Part shown: positions 55,796-64,000 of the stretch, one piece after another
How positions within the stretch are numbered: position 1 is the first letter of the stretch
How the letters are laid out: every line of letters starts with the position of its first letter
Assembly (NCBI RefSeq): GCF_030433895.1
Contig: NZ_JARUXE010000022.1
Location: forward strand, 19,498-83,497
DNA length: 64,000 nt
Origin: Arthrobacter sp. PsM3
Lineage (GTDB): Bacteria > Actinomycetota > Actinomycetes > Actinomycetales > Micrococcaceae
Reading direction: 5' to 3'
The notes under the pieces: generated by a model
Seen by the model: only the letters and a program-made list of their open reading frames with translations
Told to the model about the DNA's origin: nothing
Database searches by the model: none
Program-made: the position numbers and the translations under genes

Positions 55796-57123
55796 GCTGC
55801 CGCCTTCCTCAGCACAATGGCCAGATCGGAGAGGTCGCCGAGAGTCAGCACGGTCAGCTCGCCGATGTTGGCCCGGGCGGGCGCGGCGCCGAGCTGGAGC
55901 CGGACGGCGAGGCTGCGGACGCCCATTGGCACGGAGGCCGAAGCGGAGCGCAGCTGGGCGGGGGTGACGTTGCTGCCGACGACCAGGAACACCACGGAGG
56001 CGTTGGGGACGGTGTCCGCCAGGCTCCGGGCGAGGTCGACGGCGGTCCTGCGCTGTGGTGCGCCGACGATCCGGGTCATGTCATCGAGTAAGTTGCGGCC
56101 GGTTTCGCAGCGCAGCGGGCCCTTCTGGGTCAGGACGTCGAGGTCGCGCTGGTCGCGGATGGCCTGGCGTCCGATCGAGGCGGCGGTGGAGATGGCCAGT
56201 TCGAATTCCTCCTCCGAGGCGTATTCGTCCGTGTTGATGGACAGCGAGATGGCGAGGTGGGCGCGGCGGGTTTCCTCGAACTGGCGGACCATCAGTTTGT
56301 TGATGCGGGCCGTGGTCTTCCAGTGGATGTGCCGCCGGTCATCGCCCGGTACGTAGTCGCGCAGGGCGTGGAAGGACACATCGGCGCTGGAGAGGTCGGT
56401 GGTGGGCATGCCCTCGAGGTCGCGGATGAACCCGGCGGCCGAGCCTGCCAGCGCCGCGGTCCTGGGGTGGACGAACAGGTCCTCGGGTTCGGTCCAGAGC
56501 ACCTGGCGGCGCAGCAGGTGTAGGGGATCCGCGCGGACGGACCGGACCGGACCCACGACTATGACCGCGCGGCGGGCGGTGGGGATGGTGAACAGGTCCT
56601 CGTGGACCTGCTGCGCCTTCATCCGGGGCAGGTGGAAGACGGCGGTGGCGGCTCCGACCGGCAGTTCCAGGTCCGCGGGCAGCAGCGGGCGGGCGGAGGT
56701 GTTGGAAACGGCGATGCTGCCGACTGCGCTGTCGCCCACCGCCACCCGGGTCCGGGCCAGGTCCAGCACCACCCCGTAGGAGGAGCGGCCCAGGATGAAG
56801 CCGACCGCCAGCACGAACAGCACGAAGGCTGCGATCGCGGCGGCCTTGGCTTCCTGCCAGCCGAAGGCCTGGCCGACGGTCCACAGCAGGATCGACGCCG
56901 CGAGAACGGACCAGCCCAGGACGCTGACGACCGAGAGGACGGGCCACGCGTACCGCAGCCAGAGCCCGCGTACGGCGCGCCACGCCGGCCTCAGGGCCAG
57001 GCTGGCGGTGCGGCCGGCGTCGGCCCAGAGGGAGGCAGGATGCAGCCGCGTGGGTCTGCCGTCCCGGTGGAAGGGCCGTTGCAGGCGTTCAGCAAGCCGG
57101 GTCAGCGGAGTGCTGGAGGACAT
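55792..57123 (-). CDS. DUF58 domain protein
   Basis: A 443-residue protein with two N-terminal membrane helices near 57-110 (WPVLSVVSVLGWSVLAASIL, AAAIAAFVLFVLAVGFILGR). A beta-rich middle follows, then the DUF58 core LRDYVPGDDRRHIHWKTTAR with a von-Willebrand-A-like C-terminal half (HLAISLSINTDEYASEEEFE). DUF58 proteins are nearly always next to MoxR ATPases, as here. Roles in metal-dependent assembly or envelope complexes are proposed but not settled. Overlaps tgpA start by four bases, follows moxR by 95 bases. Confidence 0.9.
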   Translation of the reverse strand: MSSSTPLTRLAERLQRPFHRDGRPTRLHPASLWADAGRTASLALRPAWRAVRGLWLRYAWPVLSVVSVLGWSVLAASILLWTVGQAFGWQEAKAAAIAAFVLFVLAVGFILGRSSYGVVLDLARTRVAVGDSAVGSIAVSNTSARPLLPADLELPVGAATAVFHLPRMKAQQVHEDLFTIPTARRAVIVVGPVRSVRADPLHLLRRQVLWTEPEDLFVHPRTAALAGSAAGFIRDLEGMPTTDLSSADVSFHALRDYVPGDDRRHIHWKTTARINKLMVRQFEETRRAHLAISLSINTDEYASEEEFELAISTAASIGRQAIRDQRDLDVLTQKGPLRCETGRNLLDDMTRIVGAPQRRTAVDLARSLADTVPNASVVFLVVGSNVTPAQLRSASASVPMGVRSLAVRLQLGAAPARANIGELTVLTLGDLSDLAIVLRKAAA

Positions 57124-57218
57124 ATGGGTGCCTTTGTTCGTGCTGGGTGACGGGGTGCCGGGGCCCTGCCCAGGAGTGCGGGCGGGCTGTGCTGCGGGGC
57201 GGCGGTGGTGCCGGGCAG

Positions 57219-58193
57219 CTAGCCGACGGAGGCGCGCTGCTGCGGCGCGGCGACCTCGGAGAGGACTCGCGCCAGCACGGCCTCGGGGGTCGCACCGGAG
57301 AATTCGGCTTCCGGGTCCATGACGAGGCGGTGGGTCCAGACGACGGCTGCCAGGTCCTTGATGTCGTCGGGCAGCACGAAGTTGCGGCCCTGGCTGGCGG
57401 CCCAGACCTTGGCGGCGCGGACCATGGCGAGGGCGCCGCGGACGGAGACGCCCAGTCGGGTTTCCGGGGCGTTGCGGGTCTCCTCGCAGAGCCGGGAGAT
57501 GTACTCCAGCACGGCGGTGTCCACGTGCGTGGTGGCGCCGAGGTCGGCCATGTCTGCAATCGCCTGGGTGGTGATGACGGGGGTGATGGCTTTGGATCGG
57601 TCCTTGAGGTTGGCGCCGCCGAGCAGCTGCACGGTGGAGGCGTGGTCCGGGTAGCCGATGGAGGTCTTGATCAGGAAGCGGTCCAGCTGGGCTTCGGGCA
57701 GCCGGTAGGTGCCGGCCTGCTCGATCGGGTTCTGGGTCGCCATCACCATAAACGGGCGGCCGGCCTCGTAGGTGGTGCCGTCAACCGTGACGCGGGATTC
57801 CTCCATGACCTCCAGGAGCGCCGACTGGGTCTTGGGCGAGGCGCGGTTGATTTCGTCGGCCAGGACGATGTTGTTGAAGATCGGTCCCTTGTGGAACTCG
57901 AACTTCTGCGTCTTCTGGTCGTAGATGGTCACGCCGGTGACGTCCGAGGGCAGCAGGTCCGGGGTGAACTGGATGCGGTTGTTGGAGCCCTGGACGGTGG
58001 CCGCGAGGGCCCGCGCCAGCATGGTCTTGCCGGTGCCCGGGGCGTCCTCGAAGAGGACATGCCCCTCGGCGAGCATCGCGGTGAAGGTCAGCCGGATGAC
58101 GTGGGTTTTGCCCAGGACGGCCTGGCCTACGTTGGCGACGAGCTTCTCGAAGGTGCCGGAAAACCATTCGGCCTGTTCGGTGGTCATGGTCAT
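57219..58193 (-). CDS. MoxR-family AAA+ ATPase
   Basis: A 324-residue AAA+ chaperone-like ATPase. Walker A FEDAPGTGKTMLARALAATV near residues 49-58, Walker B NIVLADEINRASPKTQSALL, sensor 1 FMVMATQNPIEQAGTY and sensor 2 within GVSVRGALAMVRAAK. MoxR proteins act with DUF58/VWA partners to assemble or activate complexes. It sits between the giant surface protein gene (91 bases) and DUF58 (95 bases). GAGGACC is the ribosome site. A second ATG two codons in is possible. Confidence 0.94.
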   Translation of the reverse strand: MTMTTEQAEWFSGTFEKLVANVGQAVLGKTHVIRLTFTAMLAEGHVLFEDAPGTGKTMLARALAATVQGSNNRIQFTPDLLPSDVTGVTIYDQKTQKFEFHKGPIFNNIVLADEINRASPKTQSALLEVMEESRVTVDGTTYEAGRPFMVMATQNPIEQAGTYRLPEAQLDRFLIKTSIGYPDHASTVQLLGGANLKDRSKAITPVITTQAIADMADLGATTHVDTAVLEYISRLCEETRNAPETRLGVSVRGALAMVRAAKVWAASQGRNFVLPDDIKDLAAVVWTHRLVMDPEAEFSGATPEAVLARVLSEVAAPQQRASVG

Positions 58194-58284
58194 GGGGTGG
58201 TCCTCTTCTGTTCTGGGTGGAAATAGCGTGGTGGGCCGCCGGCGGGGGTCCCGCTGTGTCCGGCGGTTAGTTCAGTTGCCGGCG

Positions 58285-61200
58285 TCAGCATCCGCCGGGC
58301 CGGGGCCCGGTGAGGGTTACGGTGGTCGACTTGACGAACCAGTTCGGGTGGCTGCCTTCGGTCACCCGGAACCAGGGGGTGCCGTTGCCGTAGATGTCCT
58401 TGGTGCAGTTGATGGTGAGCTTGCCTTCGGCCCGTTCGACCCAGCCGACGCCGCAATCCTTCGGCGGCCCGGCCGAGTAGCTGTCGGTCTGGCCCGGCTT
58501 GCCCGGGCACGTCCTGACGCTGCTGGCGTCCACCTGGACCTGGGACGTCGGCGCCGGCGGCGTCGGGTCGGTCCCGCTGGTGGCATTGGCGGAATCCTCG
58601 GCACCACAGACCACCGTGCAGGCCCGTACCAAGAGGCTCTTGGTGGAACTCCAGGCACCGGTGTCGCGGTCATACCGGTTGGCCAGCCCAACGCTCGTCC
58701 ATCCGCCGCCTTCGTAGCTGACTTCGAAGCGCTGGATGGCACGTCCGTTGTTTGCCGGGTTGGTCCAGGTCCAGTGCACCTGCTGCGTGGAGGAACCCTG
58801 GGCCGAGAGCACGGGGGCGTTCGGCGGGCCGTAGGGGTTCGCGGTGCCGATGGCCTGGGCATCGCCGGCGGTGTTGTTCTTGGTGGACGTGGCGATGATG
58901 TTGATGGTCACGTCCTGCCCGTTGGGTAGCCCGCCGATCATGCCGCCGCCGGCGGTGATGGCGCCGGTCTGGCCGCTTGAGGCCCGGTAGCTGTAGCGGA
59001 TCTCCGTGTCCTGGGAGCCGTTGCGCTGGGCCGCGGTGAGCGGAGTGAAGGTCACGTCGAGCTGCCCGGACTTGCCTGTCTCTTTGACCGTGCCGCTCGA
59101 CACGGTGCCGGGCTTGCCGGCTGCCCGGATCCCTGCGGAGCGTGGACTGGTCCCGGACGTCCCGGCTTTGTTCATGGCGGAGACGGTGAAGGTGTAGTCC
59201 GCTTCGGAGTTGTCCACGGTGACGTTCTGGGTGGTGCCCGAGACCTGCTGGGTCGCCACGGCTGCGCCGCCACGGAGGGTGGTGAGGGTGTAGCTGGAGA
59301 TGGCGTCGCCGTTGTTGTTCGGTGCCGTCCAGTTCACCTTGAGCTGGCTCTGGGTGCCCACCGAAGCCGCTCCCACCGCACTTGGCCCTGCCGGGGTGAC
59401 GGGCACCCCGGCAGGGGTCTCGGCGGCCGAGTAGGCGCTCCATTCGGAGGGCTCCTTGGCGTCGTTCCGGGCCAGGACGCGGACCTTGTAGGCCACTCCG
59501 TTCTTGAGTCCCTTCCAGACGTAGTTCACCGAGGTGAGGTTCTGGATCTGGGCGTTCTGCCCGGCCGGTGCCGGGGAAATCTCCAGGTCGTAGGACTTGA
59601 CCGGCGAGCCCTTGGACGCCGGGGCGACCCAGGTGGCGGTGAGCTGAGTGTCGCCGAACTTGAGCGCAGGCGCGGCCGGGGCGTCCGGCTTGACGTCCGG
59701 GCGGACCTCGGCCGACGCCGGGGACCGCTCGGATTCGCCCAGGTCGTTGGTGGCCGTGACCTGGAAGTGGTATTTGGAGTTGTTGGTCAGCCCGGTGAGC
59801 GTGCAGGAGTTGGCCGGGCAGTCCTGGCGGTAGCCGCCCTCGCCGTACACCGTGTACTTGGTGATGGCGGAGCCGCGGTCCGCGGGGGCGGTCCAGTTAA
59901 GCAGGGCGGTGCCGTCCCCCACGCTTGCGGCCTGGGGGGTGGTCGGGGCCAGCGGTTTGTCCTTGACCGTCAGCCGGATCCGGGCTGTCGCCTGGCGGGA
60001 CGCTTCGCCGGTCTTGTCGGCCACGGTGTAGGCCACGATCATGGTTCCCGAGAAGCCACCGGCCGGGGTCACGGTCACAGTATCCCCGGTGGCGGCGGCG
60101 GTGCCCTGGCCGGTTTCGGTCGAGGCCGAGACGATCTTGAGCGCCGTCTCCGGGAACGGGTTGGCGTCGTTGTCGAGCACCCGTACGGTGACGGGCTTGC
60201 CGGCGGCGGCATTGGGTTCGAGATCGTCGTTGGCTACCGGTTTTGGCCGGTTGGAAGCGGTGACGGTCAGCTGGTAGGTTGCGGTGGCTTCGAGTCCGCG
60301 CGGGTCTTTGGCCTTGACCTGGACCGCGCCAGTAGCCCCGGCGGCGGTGCCGTCCTTGGCGGCGGCTTTCAGGGTCTTCCCGTCGATGCCGGCGTCGAAG
60401 CCGGCCGGAACACTGCCCACCAGCTCGTACTTCATCTTGTCCACATCTCCGTCGTCCGGGTCGGTGGTCAGCATGGCCAGGTCGGTGCTGGCGGAGTCTG
60501 CCTTGGGCACGTCCACCTGGCTGCCCAGCAGCACAGGCGGATTGTTCCGGTTGGGGTCCGGAAGGACTTTGGTACGGATGCTGAGGGTGGATTTCAGGCC
60601 GGCGGGATCGTCCGGGCCGGAGCCGTCTGTGACCTCGAAGCTGAGCGAGCCCGGGCCCACGTAGTCCTGGCCTGCGGTGTATTTCAGGGCGGTGCCGTCG
60701 TTGGCCACGGGGTCCTTGCCGTCGGCGCCGATCAGTTTGATCCGGTCCGTCTGGGTCAGGCGGGGCGAGCGCCCGTCGCGGACCTTGACCCATTCCTTGA
60801 GGTCGACGGTGACGGACTGCCCGGCGACGAGTTCGATTACGTCGTCCTTGGCCAGGGTGGGGACCTGCTGGCCGAGGCCGGGAACCCAGATGATGGCGGT
60901 GGACTTCTGGCCGTCCACATCTTCCACGGTGTACGGGATGAGCTGCGGCTTTTCGGTGAGCTCCACCCGCATGGTGCCCTCGGCTCCGGGCCGGGCGGTG
61001 GGGACATCGGTGGCAATCGTGAGGTTCTCGCCGACGCCGTCGGGGTCCTCGTCGTTCTTGAGGACGGGGACGTCGACGGCGGTCTTGCCCAGGGTCTGGG
61101 CGGAGGTCACCCGGTCGTCCCGGGCGATCGGGGCCCGCAGCGGCACGTCCTGCCGGACCTTGACCGCGATGGCGGCCTGCGCCGTGGCGCCGCGGTCATC

Positions 61201-64000
61201 CACCACCGAGTACCGCACGTTGACGGTGCCTTCCGCGCCGGGGGCCAGCAGGATGATGCGGGAGCTCTGCTTGCTGACGGTGGCCTGCAGTTCCGGGGCG
61301 GCCTCGATGCCGTCGCCGATGATCCGGATCGGGTCGCCGTCCGGGTCGGTGTCGTTGCCGGTGGCATCGACGGCGATCTGCCGCCCGGGGCGGACCATGA
61401 CCTCGTCGTCCACCGGGGTGGGCTTCTGGTTGGTGTCCCCGCGCGGGGCGATGCCGATGGTGACGGTGCCGGTGTTGACGGCTCCCTGCCGGTCCACCAC
61501 TTTGTAGCGGAAGGTGTCCGTGCCGGCGCCGTCTCCGGCTGCCGTGAAGTCGAGGAAGTTGCTGCCCACGGTGGCTGTGCCCATCGCCGGGGTGCTGTCG
61601 ATCCCGGTGAGCTGGACGGAGTCGCCGTCGGGGTCGATCCCGTCGAGTTCCACCGGGATCCGGACGGAACCGGCCGCCACGACCCGGGCCGTGAGGTTCT
61701 TCGGTTGCGGCCGGGAGTTCTCGGCGCCTTCCAGCGGGAGGATGTGGATGGTGACCGCCGCGGCGCTCTTCTGGCCCTGCGGGTCGACGGCGTTGTAGAT
61801 GGCGCGGACCGTCCTGGGTTCGGCACCGGCGATGAAGCGGAGGGTGTTTTCGGAGACGAAGCTCTTGCCGTCCGTTTCGGGGACGGGCTGCGGCAGGACG
61901 GGGTCCACGCTGAGCTTCTCGCCCTGCGGGTGGGTGTCGTTGGCCAGCACCGGGATGGTGACGACGTCGTTGACCCGCACGTTCACCTCGTCCGGTTTGG
62001 GCTGCGGGGCCTCGAGGACTGCGGGGGCCGGGACGGGGACCACGGACACGCTGCCGGTGGCCGACTTGGTGCCGTTGGACATGGTGTAGCGGAAGGTGAA
62101 CGGGTCCTTGGTGCCGATGACGTCGGTGATCCGCAGGACGCTGTGGTCGATCACGCTGACCGACGCGGTGGAATTTTCCGGCAGCTGGACTGACTGCAGC
62201 ACCAGCACTCCCCCGGACGGGTCCGAGTCGTTCGCCAGCGGATCGACGAGCACACTGCCGCCGACCGGCAGCAGGGCGACATCGTGGACGGCCACCGGGT
62301 CCCCGGCATCCTTGCCGGATTCGACGTCCACCCGGATCAGGCCCTGGCTGCTTTGCGGGCCGTTGCTCGCGATGTAGGTCAGGTAGACCGGTCCCGGGGT
62401 TTCGCTGCGGAAGGTGAAGGTCCCGCCGTCGGTCACCGGGCCCAGCTGCGCTGTCCCGGCGCCTTCCACCTGGGCCAGGCGCAGCGCGCCGCCATTGGGG
62501 TCGACGTCGTTCTTCAGCGGTGCGATCACGAGATCCTGGCCGACGACGGCGCTCACGTGGTCCGCGTTGACCACCGGCTGCAGGGCGCCGGGAGGCTGGA
62601 CGTTGACAACGACCTTGCCCGTGGTGGTGGCGCGGCCGTCCCAGACGGTCACGGTGACGGATTTCTTGCCCGGCGCGGCACCGGAATCCTGGTAGGTCAG
62701 CAGGCCGTCGCGGCGGACCTTGACCTGGTCCTGGTCGTTGTCGGCCTTGGCGTCCATCAGCACGAGGTCATCGCCGTCCGGGTCGGTCCAGTCGGTGAGG
62801 ATGTTCTGGCTGACGGTTTTGCCCTGCTCAACGAGCATGGTGGTGGGGTCGCCGCGTTTGAACACGGGAGGCTTGTTCTCGTCCGGGCCGACGACGTTCA
62901 GGGTGATGCTTCCGGCGGCGGAGAGGCCGCGGCCGTCGGCAGCGTTGTAGCCGAAGGTTTCGGTGCCCGGGGCGGCGTCGGCCGGGACGGTGATCTGGAA
63001 GGCGGTGCCGCCGTAGATGTTCTCCAGGCTGCCGGACCGGGGTCCCTTGTCGCCGGCAGAGGCAGTGAGCACGTCGCCGTCGGGGTCCGTGTCGTTGTCG
63101 AGCACGGAGAGGACGGTGGTGCGCCCGGGGCGGACGCCGACGGCGTCGGGCTTGGTTTCGGGGGGCCGGTTGGGTTTGGTGCGGTCCGGCAGGATGTTGA
63201 TGGTGTTGTTGTCCGCCGACTCCTGGTCCTGGTCATTGGACTGGTTCTTGGGCGGGACAACGTCGTCCCAGTTGTTGACCAGCTGCATGTTCTGGTTCAC
63301 CAGCCACACATTGCCCGAATTCACATCGTTGAGGACCACCAGGTCCCGGTTCACCCGGAACACATAAGACGGCGCCGCGCTGGCCTTCGGCACATCCACC
63401 GTCTTGTCATCGGCATCATTCACGCACTCACGCACATACTTGTTCGCCCCCGACCACGCCGCATGGACACAACCGCCCAGCTGCACCGGCGCCGCCGGAA
63501 CACCCTGACCCCCGAACGTCACCGTCTTCGCCGTCGACCCATCCAACGGCTGAAGCAACAACGCCTTCGGCGTCGCCACCGCCACCTCATCCGCACCCGG
63601 ACCCGAAAGCTGCAACTTCGCATCCCGCGCATCCGCCAACGCCAACTCACGCCCGCCCGGCAGGAACAACTTCCCCCGGCCCGCATCCAGCACCACCGGC
63701 CGGTCCCCCACCACCGCCAACTGCAGATCCCCGGCACCCTTCAACCCGTCCCAGGACTCCGTCTTCACATCCGCAACCCCACCATCGGCCCCCACCACCG
63801 TCACCGTGACCTGCCCGGACTTCGGATCCGCACTGTAAATCCGGTCATCGGCCCCCACCGCCGACACCAACCCCTGCGAACCATTCAGGACCGGCTCCGA
63901 ACCCTCCTCATCAAAACCATTCACCGTCGACGGCGACAACGCCCACACCCGGCCCTTGGCCGCATCCGTCACCGAAATCACCTTCGAACCAAAACTCACC
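58285..64000 (-). CDS. giant multi-Ig-like/FN3 surface protein, 5' end beyond window
   Basis: More than 1900 residues are visible and the N-terminus lies outside. Order: a beta-propeller-like region (about 260 residues, VISVTDAAKGRVWALSP); then roughly ten Ig-like Big/cadherin-type repeats of 90-100 residues carrying the NDxDPDGD motif (VLSVLDNDTDPDGDVLTAS, VDATGNDTDPDGDPIRI, VRVLDNDANPFPETALK); then about five fibronectin type III repeats (ALLNWTAPADRGSAITKYTV); and an SH3-like Cys-containing C-terminus ending RPGGC. No membrane anchor or sortase motif at the C-terminus, so any anchor is N-terminal. Acidic Asp-rich loops suggest Ca2+. Likely secreted or envelope-spanning. First 700 bases have different codon use (see findings). 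Expected to share a transcript with moxR. Confidence 0.88.
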   Translation of the reverse strand, partial: VSFGSKVISVTDAAKGRVWALSPSTVNGFDEEGSEPVLNGSQGLVSAVGADDRIYSADPKSGQVTVTVVGADGGVADVKTESWDGLKGAGDLQLAVVGDRPVVLDAGRGKLFLPGGRELALADARDAKLQLSGPGADEVAVATPKALLLQPLDGSTAKTVTFGGQGVPAAPVQLGGCVHAAWSGANKYVRECVNDADDKTVDVPKASAAPSYVFRVNRDLVVLNDVNSGNVWLVNQNMQLVNNWDDVVPPKNQSNDQDQESADNNTINILPDRTKPNRPPETKPDAVGVRPGRTTVLSVLDNDTDPDGDVLTASAGDKGPRSGSLENIYGGTAFQITVPADAAPGTETFGYNAADGRGLSAAGSITLNVVGPDENKPPVFKRGDPTTMLVEQGKTVSQNILTDWTDPDGDDLVLMDAKADNDQDQVKVRRDGLLTYQDSGAAPGKKSVTVTVWDGRATTTGKVVVNVQPPGALQPVVNADHVSAVVGQDLVIAPLKNDVDPNGGALRLAQVEGAGTAQLGPVTDGGTFTFRSETPGPVYLTYIASNGPQSSQGLIRVDVESGKDAGDPVAVHDVALLPVGGSVLVDPLANDSDPSGGVLVLQSVQLPENSTASVSVIDHSVLRITDVIGTKDPFTFRYTMSNGTKSATGSVSVVPVPAPAVLEAPQPKPDEVNVRVNDVVTIPVLANDTHPQGEKLSVDPVLPQPVPETDGKSFVSENTLRFIAGAEPRTVRAIYNAVDPQGQKSAAAVTIHILPLEGAENSRPQPKNLTARVVAAGSVRIPVELDGIDPDGDSVQLTGIDSTPAMGTATVGSNFLDFTAAGDGAGTDTFRYKVVDRQGAVNTGTVTIGIAPRGDTNQKPTPVDDEVMVRPGRQIAVDATGNDTDPDGDPIRIIGDGIEAAPELQATVSKQSSRIILLAPGAEGTVNVRYSVVDDRGATAQAAIAVKVRQDVPLRAPIARDDRVTSAQTLGKTAVDVPVLKNDEDPDGVGENLTIATDVPTARPGAEGTMRVELTEKPQLIPYTVEDVDGQKSTAIIWVPGLGQQVPTLAKDDVIELVAGQSVTVDLKEWVKVRDGRSPRLTQTDRIKLIGADGKDPVANDGTALKYTAGQDYVGPGSLSFEVTDGSGPDDPAGLKSTLSIRTKVLPDPNRNNPPVLLGSQVDVPKADSASTDLAMLTTDPDDGDVDKMKYELVGSVPAGFDAGIDGKTLKAAAKDGTAAGATGAVQVKAKDPRGLEATATYQLTVTASNRPKPVANDDLEPNAAAGKPVTVRVLDNDANPFPETALKIVSASTETGQGTAAATGDTVTVTPAGGFSGTMIVAYTVADKTGEASRQATARIRLTVKDKPLAPTTPQAASVGDGTALLNWTAPADRGSAITKYTVYGEGGYRQDCPANSCTLTGLTNNSKYHFQVTATNDLGESERSPASAEVRPDVKPDAPAAPALKFGDTQLTATWVAPASKGSPVKSYDLEISPAPAGQNAQIQNLTSVNYVWKGLKNGVAYKVRVLARNDAKEPSEWSAYSAAETPAGVPVTPAGPSAVGAASVGTQSQLKVNWTAPNNNGDAISSYTLTTLRGGAAVATQQVSGTTQNVTVDNSEADYTFTVSAMNKAGTSGTSPRSAGIRAAGKPGTVSSGTVKETGKSGQLDVTFTPLTAAQRNGSQDTEIRYSYRASSGQTGAITAGGGMIGGLPNGQDVTINIIATSTKNNTAGDAQAIGTANPYGPPNAPVLSAQGSSTQQVHWTWTNPANNGRAIQRFEVSYEGGGWTSVGLANRYDRDTGAWSSTKSLLVRACTVVCGAEDSANATSGTDPTPPAPTSQVQVDASSVRTCPGKPGQTDSYSAGPPKDCGVGWVERAEGKLTINCTKDIYGNGTPWFRVTEGSHPNWFVKSTTVTLTGPRPGGC

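Noticed and set aside
53336..56356. 1006-codon plus-strand open frame opposite TgpA/DUF58
   Set aside because: Low-complexity composition and no motifs; the opposite strand encodes two clear families joined by an ATGA overlap.
59767..62193. 808-codon plus-strand open frame opposite the giant Ig protein
   Set aside because: Shadow of the repeat gene; its periodic composition simply mirrors the NDxDPDGD repeats.

Overview
The window is high-GC DNA that reads as a chromosomal segment of an actinobacterium of the Arthrobacter/Pseudarthrobacter type (Micrococcaceae). The evidence is strong G/C third-position bias, many ATGA/GTGA gene overlaps, two SAM-IV-type riboswitches (a class described from Actinomycetales), a GatCAB operon, an Acr3/ArsR/ArsA/ArsD arsenic locus and a WXG100/FtsK secretion-like locus. 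I saw no rRNA, tRNA, CRISPR array or insertion sequence.

Layout. 1-3.5 kb: valine/methylmalonate semialdehyde catabolism (mmsB-mmsA, cut by the left edge) with a divergent LysR regulator and a perfect operator-like palindrome between them. 3.5-8.1 kb: an MHS-type transporter, then metX and metY for the O-acetylhomoserine route to methionine, each with its own SAM-IV-like leader. 8.2-10.6 kb: a VOC protein, a CPBP membrane protease homologue and a histidine phosphatase. 10.6-16.4 kb: hutI with an FAD oxidoreductase, then tdh-kbl (threonine to glycine) with a divergent LysR regulator. 16.8-20.2 kb: gatC-gatA-gatB. 20.4-24.5 kb: a CitMHS transporter divergent from a CitA/CitB-like two-component system. 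24.5-29.4 kb: RidA, a helical unknown, a GNAT enzyme, and ligA with an inositol-monophosphatase-like gene. 29.7-33.5 kb: a lone WXG100 protein, a pair of secreted phosphoesterases with a PHO-box-like repeat upstream, and YnfA. 33.7-41.9 kb: arsenic resistance, comprising three low-molecular-weight phosphatase-type proteins, a flavoprotein, TrxB, Acr3, ArsR, ArsA and ArsD, with inverted-repeat operators at both ends.

42.0-64.0 kb is the most unusual part. A single co-directional minus-strand array runs from a giant multi-Ig/FN3 surface protein (5' end outside the window) through MoxR ATPase, DUF58, a TgpA-type transglutaminase homologue, an RDD-FHA protein, a PP2C phosphatase, an FHA protein, a transmembrane Ser/Thr kinase and an FHA-wHTH protein to an EssC/EccC-like FtsK/SpoIIIE ATPase with an FHA domain. 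The last eight genes are mostly joined by 4-base overlaps. This looks like a phosphorylation-controlled, type-VII-secretion-like machine coupled to a MoxR/DUF58/TgpA module and a huge cell-surface protein. The TgpA homologue has Asp where the catalytic Cys would be.

Long perfect hairpins sit at the 3' ends of many units. Three share one sequence family (arms AACGCGGGGTCA). Two others lie directly beside headless gene remnants (a secreted-protein tail at 16.4-16.8 kb and a dehydrogenase tail at 29.4-29.6 kb), which suggests these elements mark recombination or deletion joints as well as terminating transcription.
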